DNA from: CADAWZ01 sp045114665
GTDB lineage: Bacteria > Vulcanimicrobiota > CADAWZ01
Assembly (NCBI GenBank): GCA_045114665.1
Contig: JBGUKW010000225.1
Location: forward strand, 1-12,946
Direction of reading: 5' to 3'
Length of the DNA: 12,946 nucleotides
Both the position numbers and the translations under genes were made by a program. Numbering within the stretch: position 1 is the first letter of the stretch; every line of letters begins with the position of its first letter. The notes below the pieces were generated by a model. That model was not told the origin of the DNA, did not search any database, and saw only the letters and a program-made list of their open reading frames with translations. This document shows, piece after piece, positions 6,459 through 12,946 of the stretch.

Positions 6459-7373
6459 TTATTTTTCTTTTTTTAAATTTTCGAGAATGTTTTTCATATC
6501 TTGTGGACATTCAACTTCAAATTTCATTTCTTTTTTTAAAGTTGGATGTGTAAATTTTATAGAACCAGCATGAAGCATTTGAACTTCTATGCCATATTTA
6601 TTTTTAGGGGCTCCATATAAAAGGTCTCCCATTATGGGATAACCTATATAAGAAAGGTGAACTCTTATTTGGTGTGTTCTGCCTGTTTTAGGCTGTACTT
6701 TTATATAAGAAAATGATCTAAATACATCGAGTGGAGTAAAAAGAGTTTCTGCGTATTTTCCACCTTCTTTTATTGCCATTTTCAATTTATTATAAGGATT
6801 TCTTGCAATGGGAGCCACAATTTGCCTCAGTCCTTGGTCAAGTTTTCCATGAACAATGGCAAAATATTCTTTTTTTATCAATCTATTTTCAAATTGATGT
6901 GATAAATAGTCATGAGTTTTGTCATTTTTGGCAATTAAAATAATACCAGATGTGTTCATATCAAGTCGATGGACAATTCCTGGGCGTAATGTACCACCTA
7001 TTCCAGAGAGATCTTTTATGTGGTATAGAATTGCATTTACTAATGTTCCATTATACCTACCTGCTCCAGGATGTACAGCAATACCTCGTGGCTTATTTAT
7101 AATCGCCAAATCAGAATCCTGATATATGATGTCAATAGGAATATTTTCAGGTTCTGCTATATATTTTTGCAATTCCTGCTCTTGTATTTCTATTATATCG
7201 CCTAATTTTAATTTTGTTGAACAATTTGATATTACTTTTGAGTTGAGTTTTACAAGAGCTGAAGATATACTTTTTTGAATATAACTTCTCGAATTATCTG
7301 TAACATCAGCCAAAAATACATCTATTCTTTTTCCAACGAAATTTTCATCAACAACAAAAGAATCTATATCCAT
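6459..7373 (-). CDS. rluD: RluD/RluA-family large-subunit rRNA pseudouridine synthase
   Basis: The enzyme isomerises uridine to pseudouridine in RNA; RluD acts on helix 69 of 23S rRNA. The 304-aa length is typical. An S4 RNA-binding domain covers about residues 13-65. The catalytic motif HRLD is at 135-138 with D138 as the catalytic aspartate in HRLDMNTSGIILIAK. The RTHQIRVHL motif at 232-240 and the LHAGSIKFTHP segment near 267-277 complete the family signature. The ATG is 2 nt after the translin-family stop and has little Shine-Dalgarno of its own, so translation is probably coupled. RluD versus a close paralogue (RluA or RluC) cannot be settled here, although the S4 domain argues against RluA. 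Confidence 0.92.
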   Translation of the reverse strand: MDIDSFVVDENFVGKRIDVFLADVTDNSRSYIQKSISSALVKLNSKVISNCSTKLKLGDIIEIQEQELQKYIAEPENIPIDIIYQDSDLAIINKPRGIAVHPGAGRYNGTLVNAILYHIKDLSGIGGTLRPGIVHRLDMNTSGIILIAKNDKTHDYLSHQFENRLIKKEYFAIVHGKLDQGLRQIVAPIARNPYNKLKMAIKEGGKYAETLFTPLDVFRSFSYIKVQPKTGRTHQIRVHLSYIGYPIMGDLLYGAPKNKYGIEVQMLHAGSIKFTHPTLKKEMKFEVECPQDMKNILENLKKEK

Positions 7374-7375
7374 AA

Positions 7376-8011
7376 TTATTTTTCTTTTGTTATTGAAACA
7401 ACAGAGTCGATTTTTTCAGATAATCTTTTTTGGGCTATATTTAATGTCAAATCTCCTCTGGTTTTTTCTATTATCGAGCGAGCTATGTCTGCAGTTCTTC
7501 TGAGTCCTCTTGTGATTGCATCAGGAAAATCGAGAGATGTCAAAACACAATATAATTCTTCCATACGATCGAGAATTTCGTCTCCGCCATCAAATGATTC
7601 ATGTCTTATCTTATCGAGGACATACCTTCTCAATTCACCTATTGCTTCACCCATACCATTTACATAAGAAGAATATTCACATTTGATTTCATCTGGATCT
7701 GGTATATCTTCTCCTTTTATTAAGGCAAGAGTTATTCTTGCCTCTGCGAGTTCTTTCATGGCATCAAGAAAATAACCAGCATAATATAATTCAGGATATG
7801 TTGAAAAAATTTCTTTTTTGCCTTCTATCATATTATCAGCATTTATCAATATCTCTTTAGCTTTTTCAAATTCTCCACGATGTGTTGATCTTATTGATAG
7901 AGATGCACATCTTATTACTTCTCTTTGAAGTTGTAAAATTTCATCTCTTGCATTTGTTATACCAGTAAATCTCGATGATATTTTCTCTGTTATTTCATTT
8001 AATTTTTCCAT
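7376..8011 (-). CDS. Translin/TRAX-family RNA-binding protein
   Basis: A 211-aa, mostly alpha-helical protein with the translin-family pattern known from eukaryotic translin/TRAX and archaeal homologues (COG2178-type), which form oligomeric shells that bind and in some cases cut RNA. Key segments are a helix with LQREVIRCASLSIR (28-41), YYAGYFLDAMKELAEA (76-91), YVNGMGEAIGELRRYVLD (116-133) and FPDAITRGLRRTADIARS (162-179), the last close to the family hallmark. E87 and E90 match in spacing the two catalytic glutamates of TRAX, and E122 lies where TRAX has its catalytic aspartate, so nuclease activity is possible. The ATG follows AGGATG by about 9 nt, 11 nt after the lipoprotein stop. In eukaryotes the family degrades small RNAs and tRNA fragments; the bacterial role is unknown. 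The next gene, rluD, also acts on RNA. Confidence 0.8.
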   Translation of the reverse strand: MEKLNEITEKISSRFTGITNARDEILQLQREVIRCASLSIRSTHRGEFEKAKEILINADNMIEGKKEIFSTYPELYYAGYFLDAMKELAEARITLALIKGEDIPDPDEIKCEYSSYVNGMGEAIGELRRYVLDKIRHESFDGGDEILDRMEELYCVLTSLDFPDAITRGLRRTADIARSIIEKTRGDLTLNIAQKRLSEKIDSVVSITKEK

Positions 8012-8022
8012 AGCTTCACATC

Positions 8023-8604
8023 CTATTTAGATTCAATAAATTCTATTTTTTGAATAAAATCATTAAATATTTCTTCAAATCTATTGTATTCAGATTCTCT
8101 TGAAGAACAAGTTATAACCATAAAATATCCATTGTAAAATAGATATGTTTGATTTACTATTATTGAAACAGCTTTATTTTCAAGTCCATAAACAATATTA
8201 TAAGCATGTTCTCCTGCCAATGTAAGTTCTTTTTCAGAAGCTGTAACAAGATTTTTATCTATTTCATCTTTTAGTTTTTTTTGAGCTTTTTTATCCCAAA
8301 GCTCATATTTCTGTGTTTTGACAGTAACTATATTGACAGAAGGCTCTGGGGTAAAAGTACCATCTTTATTTACTAAAAAAATATCGGTATCAGGTACTTC
8401 CTCTATTTTCCAAGATGAAGTTATTGGAATTTTATATCCTACAGTGCTATTTGTATAATAATATTGCTTTTTATCTTTTTTAGAAGCTTTATTTGTTGTG
8501 GTAGTTTGATTATCGTTATTATTTTTTTCAGGAGAATTACAACCACATAAAATAAAAGAAAAAAATACCAATAGTATAACTGCTATTTTTAAAATATTAC
8601 TCAT
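8023..8604 (-). CDS. Lipoprotein with possible PsbP/Mog1-like fold
   Basis: A 193-aa protein with a lipoprotein signal: a hydrophobic segment at about 5-20 and the lipobox LCGC, so C22 is the likely lipidated residue. An Asn/Thr/Lys-rich tether follows to about residue 45. The remainder has the pattern of PsbP/Mog1-like or DUF1795-type domains: GYKIPITSSWK near 57-67, PSVNIVTV, an Ala/Gly turn LAGEHAYNIVY, then YFMVITCSSRE and a final FNDFIQKIEF. These domains are scaffold or binding modules, not enzymes. The ATG follows AGGAGA by 9 nt. It lies 28 nt after the 83-aa gene and 11 nt before the translin gene. The lipoprotein call is firm; the fold call is by eye. Confidence 0.75.
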   Translation of the reverse strand: MSNILKIAVILLVFFSFILCGCNSPEKNNNDNQTTTTNKASKKDKKQYYYTNSTVGYKIPITSSWKIEEVPDTDIFLVNKDGTFTPEPSVNIVTVKTQKYELWDKKAQKKLKDEIDKNLVTASEKELTLAGEHAYNIVYGLENKAVSIIVNQTYLFYNGYFMVITCSSRESEYNRFEEIFNDFIQKIEFIESK

Positions 8605-8632
8605 ATATTTTATTTCTCCTAAGTTTAGAAAT

Positions 8633-8884
8633 TTATCTTTCTTCTTCTGAAAATTCTTCTGGAATTAACGGATCTGGATACAAAGGACTTATCCCACTAT
8701 ATCTACATCTTTTACCTGCACCATAGCATGAAATTATATTTTCACAGTAATATGTTCCTGGAAATCCTTTGTTATTTCTATTTTTATAATCATCATATTC
8801 AACAAGCACTGAAACTTTTTTCTTTATCATCGAACAAAACATATTTTTAGGTTCCAATGCTCTTCTTTTTACATTTGAATTCAT
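8633..8884 (-). CDS. 83-aa four-cysteine protein next to the radical SAM gene
   Basis: I do not recognise a named family. The 83-aa product has a basic N-terminus, four Cys (C17, C47, C53, C60, spacing x29, x5, x6) and a distinctive RCRYSGISPLYPDPLIPEEF segment ending in acidic residues. There is no signal peptide. The Cys spacing could hold a metal, and the conserved-looking RYSG and YPDP blocks suggest a real folded protein, not chance. The ATG has a weak GGTG site 24 nt after the radical SAM stop. Co-location could make it a substrate, partner or simply a neighbour of that enzyme; the substrate idea is inference. Confidence 0.65.
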   Translation of the reverse strand: MNSNVKRRALEPKNMFCSMIKKKVSVLVEYDDYKNRNNKGFPGTYYCENIISCYGAGKRCRYSGISPLYPDPLIPEEFSEEER

Positions 8885-8908
8885 ATTTTTTTCACCAAAT
8901 GGTTTTTT

Positions 8909-10195
8909 CTATTTTTCTTCTGAAGTAGCTATAAAGCAGAATGGATCATTTACTTCAATATTTTTTCCAATTTCTGTGACTCTAGCTCTACACCCACCTC
9001 TACAGGATTTATAAAATCCACAGTTTCGACATTTGTCAACACCTAAAGAAGAACGCATATCAGAAAATAACTTTGAATTTAACCAAATATTTTGCAATGA
9101 ATCATTTTTTATGTTACCTGCAAATGTTGAATCAGGCATAAATCCACATGGCTTTACAAATCCTGATGAATTAATATAACAATATATATTACCTGCAGGA
9201 CAGCCAAAGTTGCTATATATTGAAATTTTAGAACTAATTTCAGGGAGAGATGGAATCTTTATTTTCATCTCTGATGTTTCAGAAAATTTTTTGACAGTTC
9301 TTCGTACAAGATTTATATCTTCTGGTTGTAAAGCAAAATTTTTATGTGTAGAAGCACTTCCTATCTGTCTGAAAAAATCAATAGTCCATTCATCAGCTTC
9401 CAACTTTTGAATAGCTCTAAACAAACTTAAAAGTTCTCCAATATTTGGCTTCATTATAACGGAATGAAGAACAAGTTTGCACTTGAACATCTCTCTTATT
9501 GTTTTTATTCCTCTGATTGCTCTTCTATATGTACCTTTTCCTCTAAAATAATCATAAGATTTTTCAGAAGAACCATCAAAACTTACTTTTATCTGTTTTA
9601 TATCCAATTCAGCTATTTTCTTTGCAATTGCTCTGCTTACAAACAATCCTGAACAAGAAATTGAAACAGAAAGACCTCTTCTGACAGCTATATTTACAAT
9701 GTTTATAAAATCTTCTCTACAGAAAGGGTCTCCACCTGAAAAGCAAATCTCTTTTGTACCTATTTCAGATAATTCGGAAATTAGATGAGATATTTGTTCA
9801 AATGTCAATTCATTTTCTCTTGGTTCTCTGCTTGATTGGAAACAGTGTCTGCACTTTAAAGGACATTCATTTGTTACTTGTAGATGTACTTTTAATGGAG
9901 CAGATAGACATTTTTGTTTTTCATCAATATTTTGCCGATTGATAAAAACTCCATCGAAAACATCATTCTCATTTAATAAGCCTATTGATTTACACAAATT
10001 TATAAATGTCTTGAAGTTTTGTTCAGATTTGTTACTTAAATATTTTGAATATATATCTGATAAAGCTTGACCTTCAGCAGTTTTTTTAAAAATTAATGTT
10101 GCTTCTTCATCAAACGGAATATAGTCTTTTTTCTCCAAATCATAAATAAGAGAGCCAAAATATTCTTCTCGTACGGTAAACCTTTTTAAATTCAC
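8909..10195 (-). CDS. Radical SAM/SPASM protein with N-terminal PqqD-like domain
   Basis: A 428-aa protein. Residues about 10-85 resemble a PqqD-like peptide-recognition domain (FDEEATLIFKKTAEGQALSDI, then a GLL turn). The radical SAM barrel follows, with CxxxCxxC ligands C111, C115 and C118 for the SAM-binding 4Fe-4S cluster and GGDP at 154-157. The C-terminal SPASM region has C332, C339, C350, the canonical Cx2Cx5Cx3C at C389/C392/C398/C402, and C420, enough for auxiliary Fe-S clusters. The family includes PqqE- and MftC-like peptide maturases and heme-modifying enzymes; the fused PqqD-like domain favours a peptide or protein substrate. Start is GTG at 10193-10195 with GGGAGA about 6 nt upstream; no ATG nearby fits better. 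It is the first gene of the seven-gene run. The exact substrate is unknown. Confidence 0.88.
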   Translation of the reverse strand: MNLKRFTVREEYFGSLIYDLEKKDYIPFDEEATLIFKKTAEGQALSDIYSKYLSNKSEQNFKTFINLCKSIGLLNENDVFDGVFINRQNIDEKQKCLSAPLKVHLQVTNECPLKCRHCFQSSREPRENELTFEQISHLISELSEIGTKEICFSGGDPFCREDFINIVNIAVRRGLSVSISCSGLFVSRAIAKKIAELDIKQIKVSFDGSSEKSYDYFRGKGTYRRAIRGIKTIREMFKCKLVLHSVIMKPNIGELLSLFRAIQKLEADEWTIDFFRQIGSASTHKNFALQPEDINLVRRTVKKFSETSEMKIKIPSLPEISSKISIYSNFGCPAGNIYCYINSSGFVKPCGFMPDSTFAGNIKNDSLQNIWLNSKLFSDMRSSLGVDKCRNCGFYKSCRGGCRARVTEIGKNIEVNDPFCFIATSEEK

Positions 10196-10237
10196 TTTGG
10201 GTCTCCCGGTATTATATTATATATTTTTAATTACCCC

Positions 10238-10271
10238 TTTAGATATAACGATATAATTATTTATATCTAAA
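10238..10271. promoter_or_regulatory. 11-bp inverted repeat upstream of the radical SAM operon
   Basis: TTTAGATATAA (10238-10248) and TTATATCTAAA (10261-10271) are perfect inverted copies separated by 12 nt. The repeat ends 43 nt before the GTG start and lies in AT-rich, promoter-like DNA. It could be an operator or a leader hairpin. Confidence 0.5.
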
Positions 10272-10288
10272 ATTTAATATTTACAATA

Positions 10289-10344
10289 AAAAAAACAAGA
10301 GTTATCTTAACTTCTATATTTAGAGGTCTGCTTCCTGTTTTTTT
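10289..10344 (-). promoter_or_regulatory. Candidate leader structure or attenuator before the radical SAM gene
   Basis: On the minus strand AAAAAAACAGGA (10344-10333) can pair with TCTTGTTTTTTT (10300-10289) as a 12-bp stem with one G-U pair. The enclosed 32 nt hold a small AGTTA/TAACT hairpin and a TCTA/TAGA hairpin. On the plus strand the G-U becomes an A-C mismatch, which favours a minus-strand RNA. The 3' arm is T-rich, so it could be a second terminator after the 101-aa gene or an attenuator for the operon. Apart from this and the inverted repeat at 10238-10271, I see nothing in 10196-10396. Confidence 0.35.
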
Positions 10345-10396
10345 ATTTTTTTTAAATTTTTTGTTTATATATTTTTTTCCATTTTGAAATGCAAAT

Positions 10397-10424
10397 AAAA
10401 AAGCCCCCAATTGGAGGCTTTTTT
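10397..10424 (-). terminator. Rho-independent terminator of the 101-aa gene
   Basis: AAAAAAGCCCCC (10397-10408) pairs with GGAGGCTTTTTT (10413-10424) around AATT with one imperfect pair, flanked by A and T runs so it could act on both strands. It begins 10 nt after the stop of the gene ending at 10434. Confidence 0.9.
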
Positions 10425-10433
10425 ATGTACTAA

Positions 10434-10739
10434 CTATATATTTAAATAAAAGAATTCTTTACTATTTATTCCGTTTAACGATAATTCAAATGAACCTATA
10501 TTAGAAATAGGTGTTGAATCAGCAATTTGGGCTGTTTTTTCTGTTTTATCAGCATAAGACAAGAATTTAAGTGCATCTGTCTGATTCATAACAGAACTGT
10601 CTATATTTTTTGTATGTTCGAAACCATCTGAAACAGAAGATATTTCAGATTTGTTATTTATGTTTGTTTTTTCAAATAAAGTGTTGTGCTGTGGTGAAAT
10701 ATATGAAGAAAAATGATTAATTCCATGTATGGAATCCAT
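10434..10739 (-). CDS. 101-aa protein of unknown function
   Basis: No family is recognised. The product is hydrophilic, rich in Ser, Asn and Thr, has no Cys, no signal peptide and no membrane segment, and looks largely disordered apart from a possible helix around QTDALKFLSYADKTEKTAQI (53-72). That it is a real gene is supported by a strong GGAGGTG site 7 nt before the ATG, a clear terminator directly after the stop, and a promoter of the same form as that of hsdM 130 nt upstream. It forms a single-gene unit between the radical SAM operon and the divergent DUF151 operon. Confidence 0.7.
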   Translation of the reverse strand: MDSIHGINHFSSYISPQHNTLFEKTNINNKSEISSVSDGFEHTKNIDSSVMNQTDALKFLSYADKTEKTAQIADSTPISNIGSFELSLNGINSKEFFYLNI

Positions 10740-10761
10740 TTTAACGCACCTCCAATTTCAA

Positions 10762-10837
10762 ATGTCCTTCTTTTTGCCGATTAATTTTAAATTTACTATT
10801 TCCAAATATTACTACTTCATAACATGTCGGCGGACAC
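10762..10837 (-). promoter_or_regulatory. Long-range paired 5' leader of the 101-aa gene
   Basis: On the minus strand GTGTCC (10837-10832) can pair with GGACAT (10767-10762), and GCCGA (10831-10827) with TCGGC (10780-10776), giving 6+5 bp contiguous on the 5' side with an 8-nt A-rich bulge on the 3' side and a 46-nt apical region. A competing local hairpin, TGTC/GACA at 10825-10836, uses the same bases. The helix ends 16 nt before the GGAGG site. It does not match a riboswitch class I can name. These are almost the only GC-rich bases in the intergenic stretch. Confidence 0.5.
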
Positions 10838-10878
10838 TAAACTTACATTTTTTCCCTTTTTCTATTTTTACTGAAAAT

Positions 10879-10907
10879 ATAATAAAACATTTTTTTTAGT
10901 TTAGCAA
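10879..10907 (-). promoter_or_regulatory. Probable promoter of the 101-aa gene
   Basis: TTGCTA (10902-10907) and TATTAT (10879-10884) lie 17 nt apart on the minus strand, the same hexamers and spacing as the hsdM promoter. The predicted start near 10872 gives an unusually long leader of about 130 nt. Confidence 0.55.
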
Positions 10908-10974
10908 TGAAATTATTGTTAACATTTGACTAAATTTTTGTTTTTTTATTGAAAAAAATATTCTGAAGGATTTT

Positions 10975-11024
10975 TTGTTATTAATTATAATTAATTCCTA
11001 TATAAAATCTTGATAAAATCTTGA
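10975..11024 (+). promoter_or_regulatory. Promoter-like region of the DUF151 operon with palindrome and direct repeat
   Basis: TTGTTA (10975-10980) and TATATA (10999-11004) are 18 nt apart. The spacer contains a perfect 14-bp palindrome TTAATTATAATTAA (10981-10994). An ATAAAATCTTGA repeat follows at 11002-11013 and 11013-11024, period 11, one helical turn. Together these could be an operator. The ribosome site of the next gene is weak. Confidence 0.4.
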
Positions 11025-11060
11025 CAAAATAACCATTAAATAAGGCGGTATAGTTAAAAC

Positions 11061-11681
11061 ATGAAAAAAATGTATGTTGACAAACTTGGCATAGACCTTT
11101 TGACGCATGATCCTGTTATAATACTAAAAGATGAATCTAATTCTAGATATCTCCCAATATTGATAGGCCCTTTTGAAGCAACTGCAATAGCATTGGCTCT
11201 TGAAGGATCAAAAGTTCCGAGACCGCTCTCACATGATCTAATGGTTTCAATAATAGAAGAATTGGGTGCTATTGTTAAGAGTGTAAATATCACAGAAATA
11301 AAAAATAATACATTTTACTCAACTATTGTTCTTGAAAAGGACGATAAAACATTTGATATAGACTCAAGACCGAGTGATGCTATTGCTATTGCTTTAAGAA
11401 CTAAAGCACCAATATACATAGCCGATCATATATTGATAGAAGAAAGTATAACTCAAAAGAAGGGAAATACAAGAGCTGAAGACCCAGAAGTAAATTATGA
11501 TGATTTAGAAAATTCTTCTCGAGATAGAGAAATAAGCCAACATGACAGGCAAATGCTTAGAAAATACATAGACAGTTTAAAACCAAGCGATTTTTTAAAA
11601 TCTTTAAATACAAAAGACGAAAAAGACGATTCAAATAAAAACGATTCTGAAGAAGACAATTTAGAAGAAAATGATAAATAA
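11061..11681 (+). CDS. DUF151 bifunctional nuclease family protein
   Basis: A 206-aa protein. Residues 1-130 fit the DUF151/BFN family, whose characterised members cut DNA and RNA: LPILIGPFEATAIALALEG at 31-49, PRPLSHDLM at 53-61 and the hallmark DSRPSDAIAIALRTKAPIYIAD at 101-122. The C-terminal 75 residues are a family-variable extension with LRKYIDSLKPSDFLKSL (166-182) and a strongly acidic Asp/Glu/Lys tail; the UVR motif found in some relatives is not apparent. It heads a plus-strand operon divergent from the 101-aa gene and its stop overlaps the asparaginase start by 11 nt. Substrate and physiological role in this organism are unknown. Confidence 0.88.
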   Translation: MKKMYVDKLGIDLLTHDPVIILKDESNSRYLPILIGPFEATAIALALEGSKVPRPLSHDLMVSIIEELGAIVKSVNITEIKNNTFYSTIVLEKDDKTFDIDSRPSDAIAIALRTKAPIYIADHILIEESITQKKGNTRAEDPEVNYDDLENSSRDREISQHDRQMLRKYIDSLKPSDFLKSLNTKDEKDDSNKNDSEEDNLEENDK

Positions 11682-12678
11682 AAAAAATAAAATACTTTGT
11701 ATTTGTACAGGTGGCACAATAGCCATGGATAGCGAGACACTTTCTTCATTGACACTTGCTGATGAACTTTTAGGAAAAGTTCCAGAAGCAAGACAAATTG
11801 CAGATATTGATTTATATCAGTTGAGTAATTTTGACAGTGTCGAAATGAAGCCAGAAAATTGGGTTGCACTTGCTGAAAAAATATATGATGAATATGATAA
11901 TTATGATGGTTTTGTAGTGGTTCATGGTACTGATACGATGGTTTATACGGCTTCTGCGGTCTCTTTTTTGATAACAAATTTGGGAAAGCCTGTTATTTTT
12001 ACAGGCTCACAAATTCCGCTTTCAAATACTTTTGGAAGTGATGCTAAAAATAATTTATTATATTCATTTAGATACGCTTCAATGGATATTGCCGAAGTTT
12101 GTATATTTTTTGGAAATGTACTTTTGAGAGCAAATAGAGCAAAAAAAATAAGTGGTACAGATATAAATGCTTTTGGCTCTTTTTCCCTTGATCCTCTCGG
12201 TCATGCTGGAGTCAGACTTACACTTACAAGAGAATGTAAAAGACGTGGAAGATATCGTCCTCTTTTGAGAAAAAAACTTTTATCAGATGTTTTTCTTTTA
12301 AAGATATATCCTGGAATTAATCCTGAAGTTATAGACAAAATAGTTGAAATGGGATATAAAGGAATAGTTATAGAAAGTTTTGGAATAGGAAATATTCCCG
12401 TGGGGGATAAATCCCTAATTCCACCTATTAAAAGAGCCATTGAAAAAGGAGTATCTATAGTAATTGCCTCACAATGTGAATATGGATACACAGATGATTT
12501 ATATCCTTCAGGTAGATTATTAAAAAAGACTGGTGCTATTATGGCAAATGATATGACGCCTGAATCGGCTCTTGTAAAATTAATGTGGGTTTTGGGAAAT
12601 TGTGAAACTCCAAGAGAAATATCCGATATGATGTTGACTCCTATGGCTGGTGAATTTTCGTCAGATGATGAATTTTAA
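11671..12678 (+). CDS. ansA: Type I (cytoplasmic) L-asparaginase
   Basis: It hydrolyses L-asparagine to aspartate and ammonia. The 335-aa length is typical of type I enzymes and there is no signal peptide. The first catalytic Thr is T13 in TGGTIAM (13-19); the second is T87 in HGTDTM (85-90) with D88; the lysine partner is probably K159 in NRAKKIS (155-161), followed by the AFGSFSLDPLGHAG segment typical of the type I form. The start overlaps the DUF151 stop by 11 nt, indicating translational coupling, and its end overlaps the next gene in the same way. Gln- or Asn-tRNA amidotransferase subunit GatD shares the fold but carries an extra N-terminal domain that is absent here. Confidence 0.92.
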   Translation: MINKKNKILCICTGGTIAMDSETLSSLTLADELLGKVPEARQIADIDLYQLSNFDSVEMKPENWVALAEKIYDEYDNYDGFVVVHGTDTMVYTASAVSFLITNLGKPVIFTGSQIPLSNTFGSDAKNNLLYSFRYASMDIAEVCIFFGNVLLRANRAKKISGTDINAFGSFSLDPLGHAGVRLTLTRECKRRGRYRPLLRKKLLSDVFLLKIYPGINPEVIDKIVEMGYKGIVIESFGIGNIPVGDKSLIPPIKRAIEKGVSIVIASQCEYGYTDDLYPSGRLLKKTGAIMANDMTPESALVKLMWVLGNCETPREISDMMLTPMAGEFSSDDEF

Positions 12679-12946
12679 TAAAATAACTCCAATAATTATA
12701 GAAAATTGGAATATAAAACCTCCTGAAGGTAGTATTTCCAAACTTATAAAAGATGCAAGAGAACATATGATTTTTGACACTTGTCAAAAAATGTTTGAAA
12801 GTGGTTATTTCAATCCCGCAATAGTTATTGGAGATCTTAAGTTCAATAACAAAGATCAAAAATTTCCATTTATAATATCAGAAAAAATTGGAGAAAATTT
12901 TAATTTTGGAAAATCTCTAATTAATATCAAAAATAAATATTCACTT
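12668..12946 (+). CDS. N-terminal part of an unidentified protein, possibly nucleotidyltransferase-like
   Basis: The frame is open from ATG at 12668 (or 12665) to the window end, 93 codons, overlapping the asparaginase stop by 11-14 nt, so it is probably the third gene of the operon. The visible sequence has DAREHMIFDTCQKMFESGY (32-50), PAIVIGD, and a FNFGKSL block near the end. The AREHMIxDT, PxIVIGD and FxFGxSL blocks recall glycosyltransferase-A-fold NTP-transferases, but the nucleotide-binding loop expected at the very N-terminus is not obvious. Family assignment is weak; that it is a real gene is better supported by the long open frame and overlap. Confidence 0.55.
   Translation, partial: MNFNKITPIIIENWNIKPPEGSISKLIKDAREHMIFDTCQKMFESGYFNPAIVIGDLKFNNKDQKFPFIISEKIGENFNFGKSLINIKNKYSL

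Noticed and set aside
10434..10739. 101-aa protein as FlgM or a RiPP precursor
   Set aside because: It lacks the FlgM C-terminal helices and has no Cys-rich or Gly-rich core; its own terminator separates it from the radical SAM gene.
10758..10783. GCCGATTA on the plus strand resembling a sigma-28 -10 element
   Set aside because: The upstream part is TCAA with 14-nt spacing, not TAAA with 15, and no plus-strand gene starts near it; the bases are better explained by the leader pairing.
10821..10856. GC-rich TGTCGGCGGACA followed by a T/C-rich stretch as a possible insertion-sequence end
   Set aside because: No transposase, second end or target duplication is visible; a leader-RNA explanation fits better.

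Overview
The window is AT-rich bacterial DNA, probably from a strict anaerobe of uncertain phylum. Shine-Dalgarno sites, TTGnnn/TATnnT-type promoters, a bacterial-type SelB, RluD, a SPASM radical SAM enzyme and a lipobox protein all point to Bacteria. Repeated desulforedoxin-type (Cys4 iron) modules and selenocysteine machinery suggest anaerobic metabolism. A translin-family gene, better known from archaea and eukaryotes, is an unusual resident. I cannot name the phylum from sequence alone. I see no tRNA, rRNA, CRISPR array or complete insertion sequence.

Layout. (1) 1-1761, minus strand: hsdM, the methyltransferase subunit of a type I restriction-modification system, with its own promoter. 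Beyond its stop lie an in-frame open stretch and the first codons of an unidentified gene that runs off the left edge with two mutually exclusive hairpins. By eye this block is less AT-rich than the rest, consistent with a mobile defence locus. (2) 1815-2989, minus: a single-gene unit encoding a Gly/Met-rich protein with a C-terminal NlpC/P60- or CHAP-like cysteine hydrolase domain, followed by a clear terminator. (3) 3031-10195, minus: a tightly packed seven-gene run, in transcription order radical SAM/SPASM protein, 83-aa Cys protein, lipoprotein, translin-family protein, rluD, a 642-aa protein built from twelve desulforedoxin-like modules, and selB. Gaps are 2 to 28 nt, so it is probably one operon. 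(4) 10289-10907, minus: a separately terminated 101-aa gene of unknown function with a long, potentially structured 5' leader. (5) 10975-12946, plus: a divergent operon of a DUF151 bifunctional nuclease, a type I L-asparaginase and a truncated gene that may be a nucleotidyltransferase; each start overlaps the previous stop.

How the genes fit together. The long minus-strand run mixes RNA and translation functions (translin, RluD, SelB) with metal and redox functions (radical SAM, poly-desulforedoxin protein). The sequence does not prove one pathway. The most unusual item is the poly-desulforedoxin protein: six A-B pairs of iron-binding-type modules, about 77 cysteines, two A modules that have lost ligands, and a Cys-rich linker containing a perfect 50-bp DNA repeat. 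Next are the methionine-brush cell-wall-hydrolase-like protein, the bacterial translin with apparent catalytic acids, the radical SAM/83-aa pair and the leader of the 101-aa gene.
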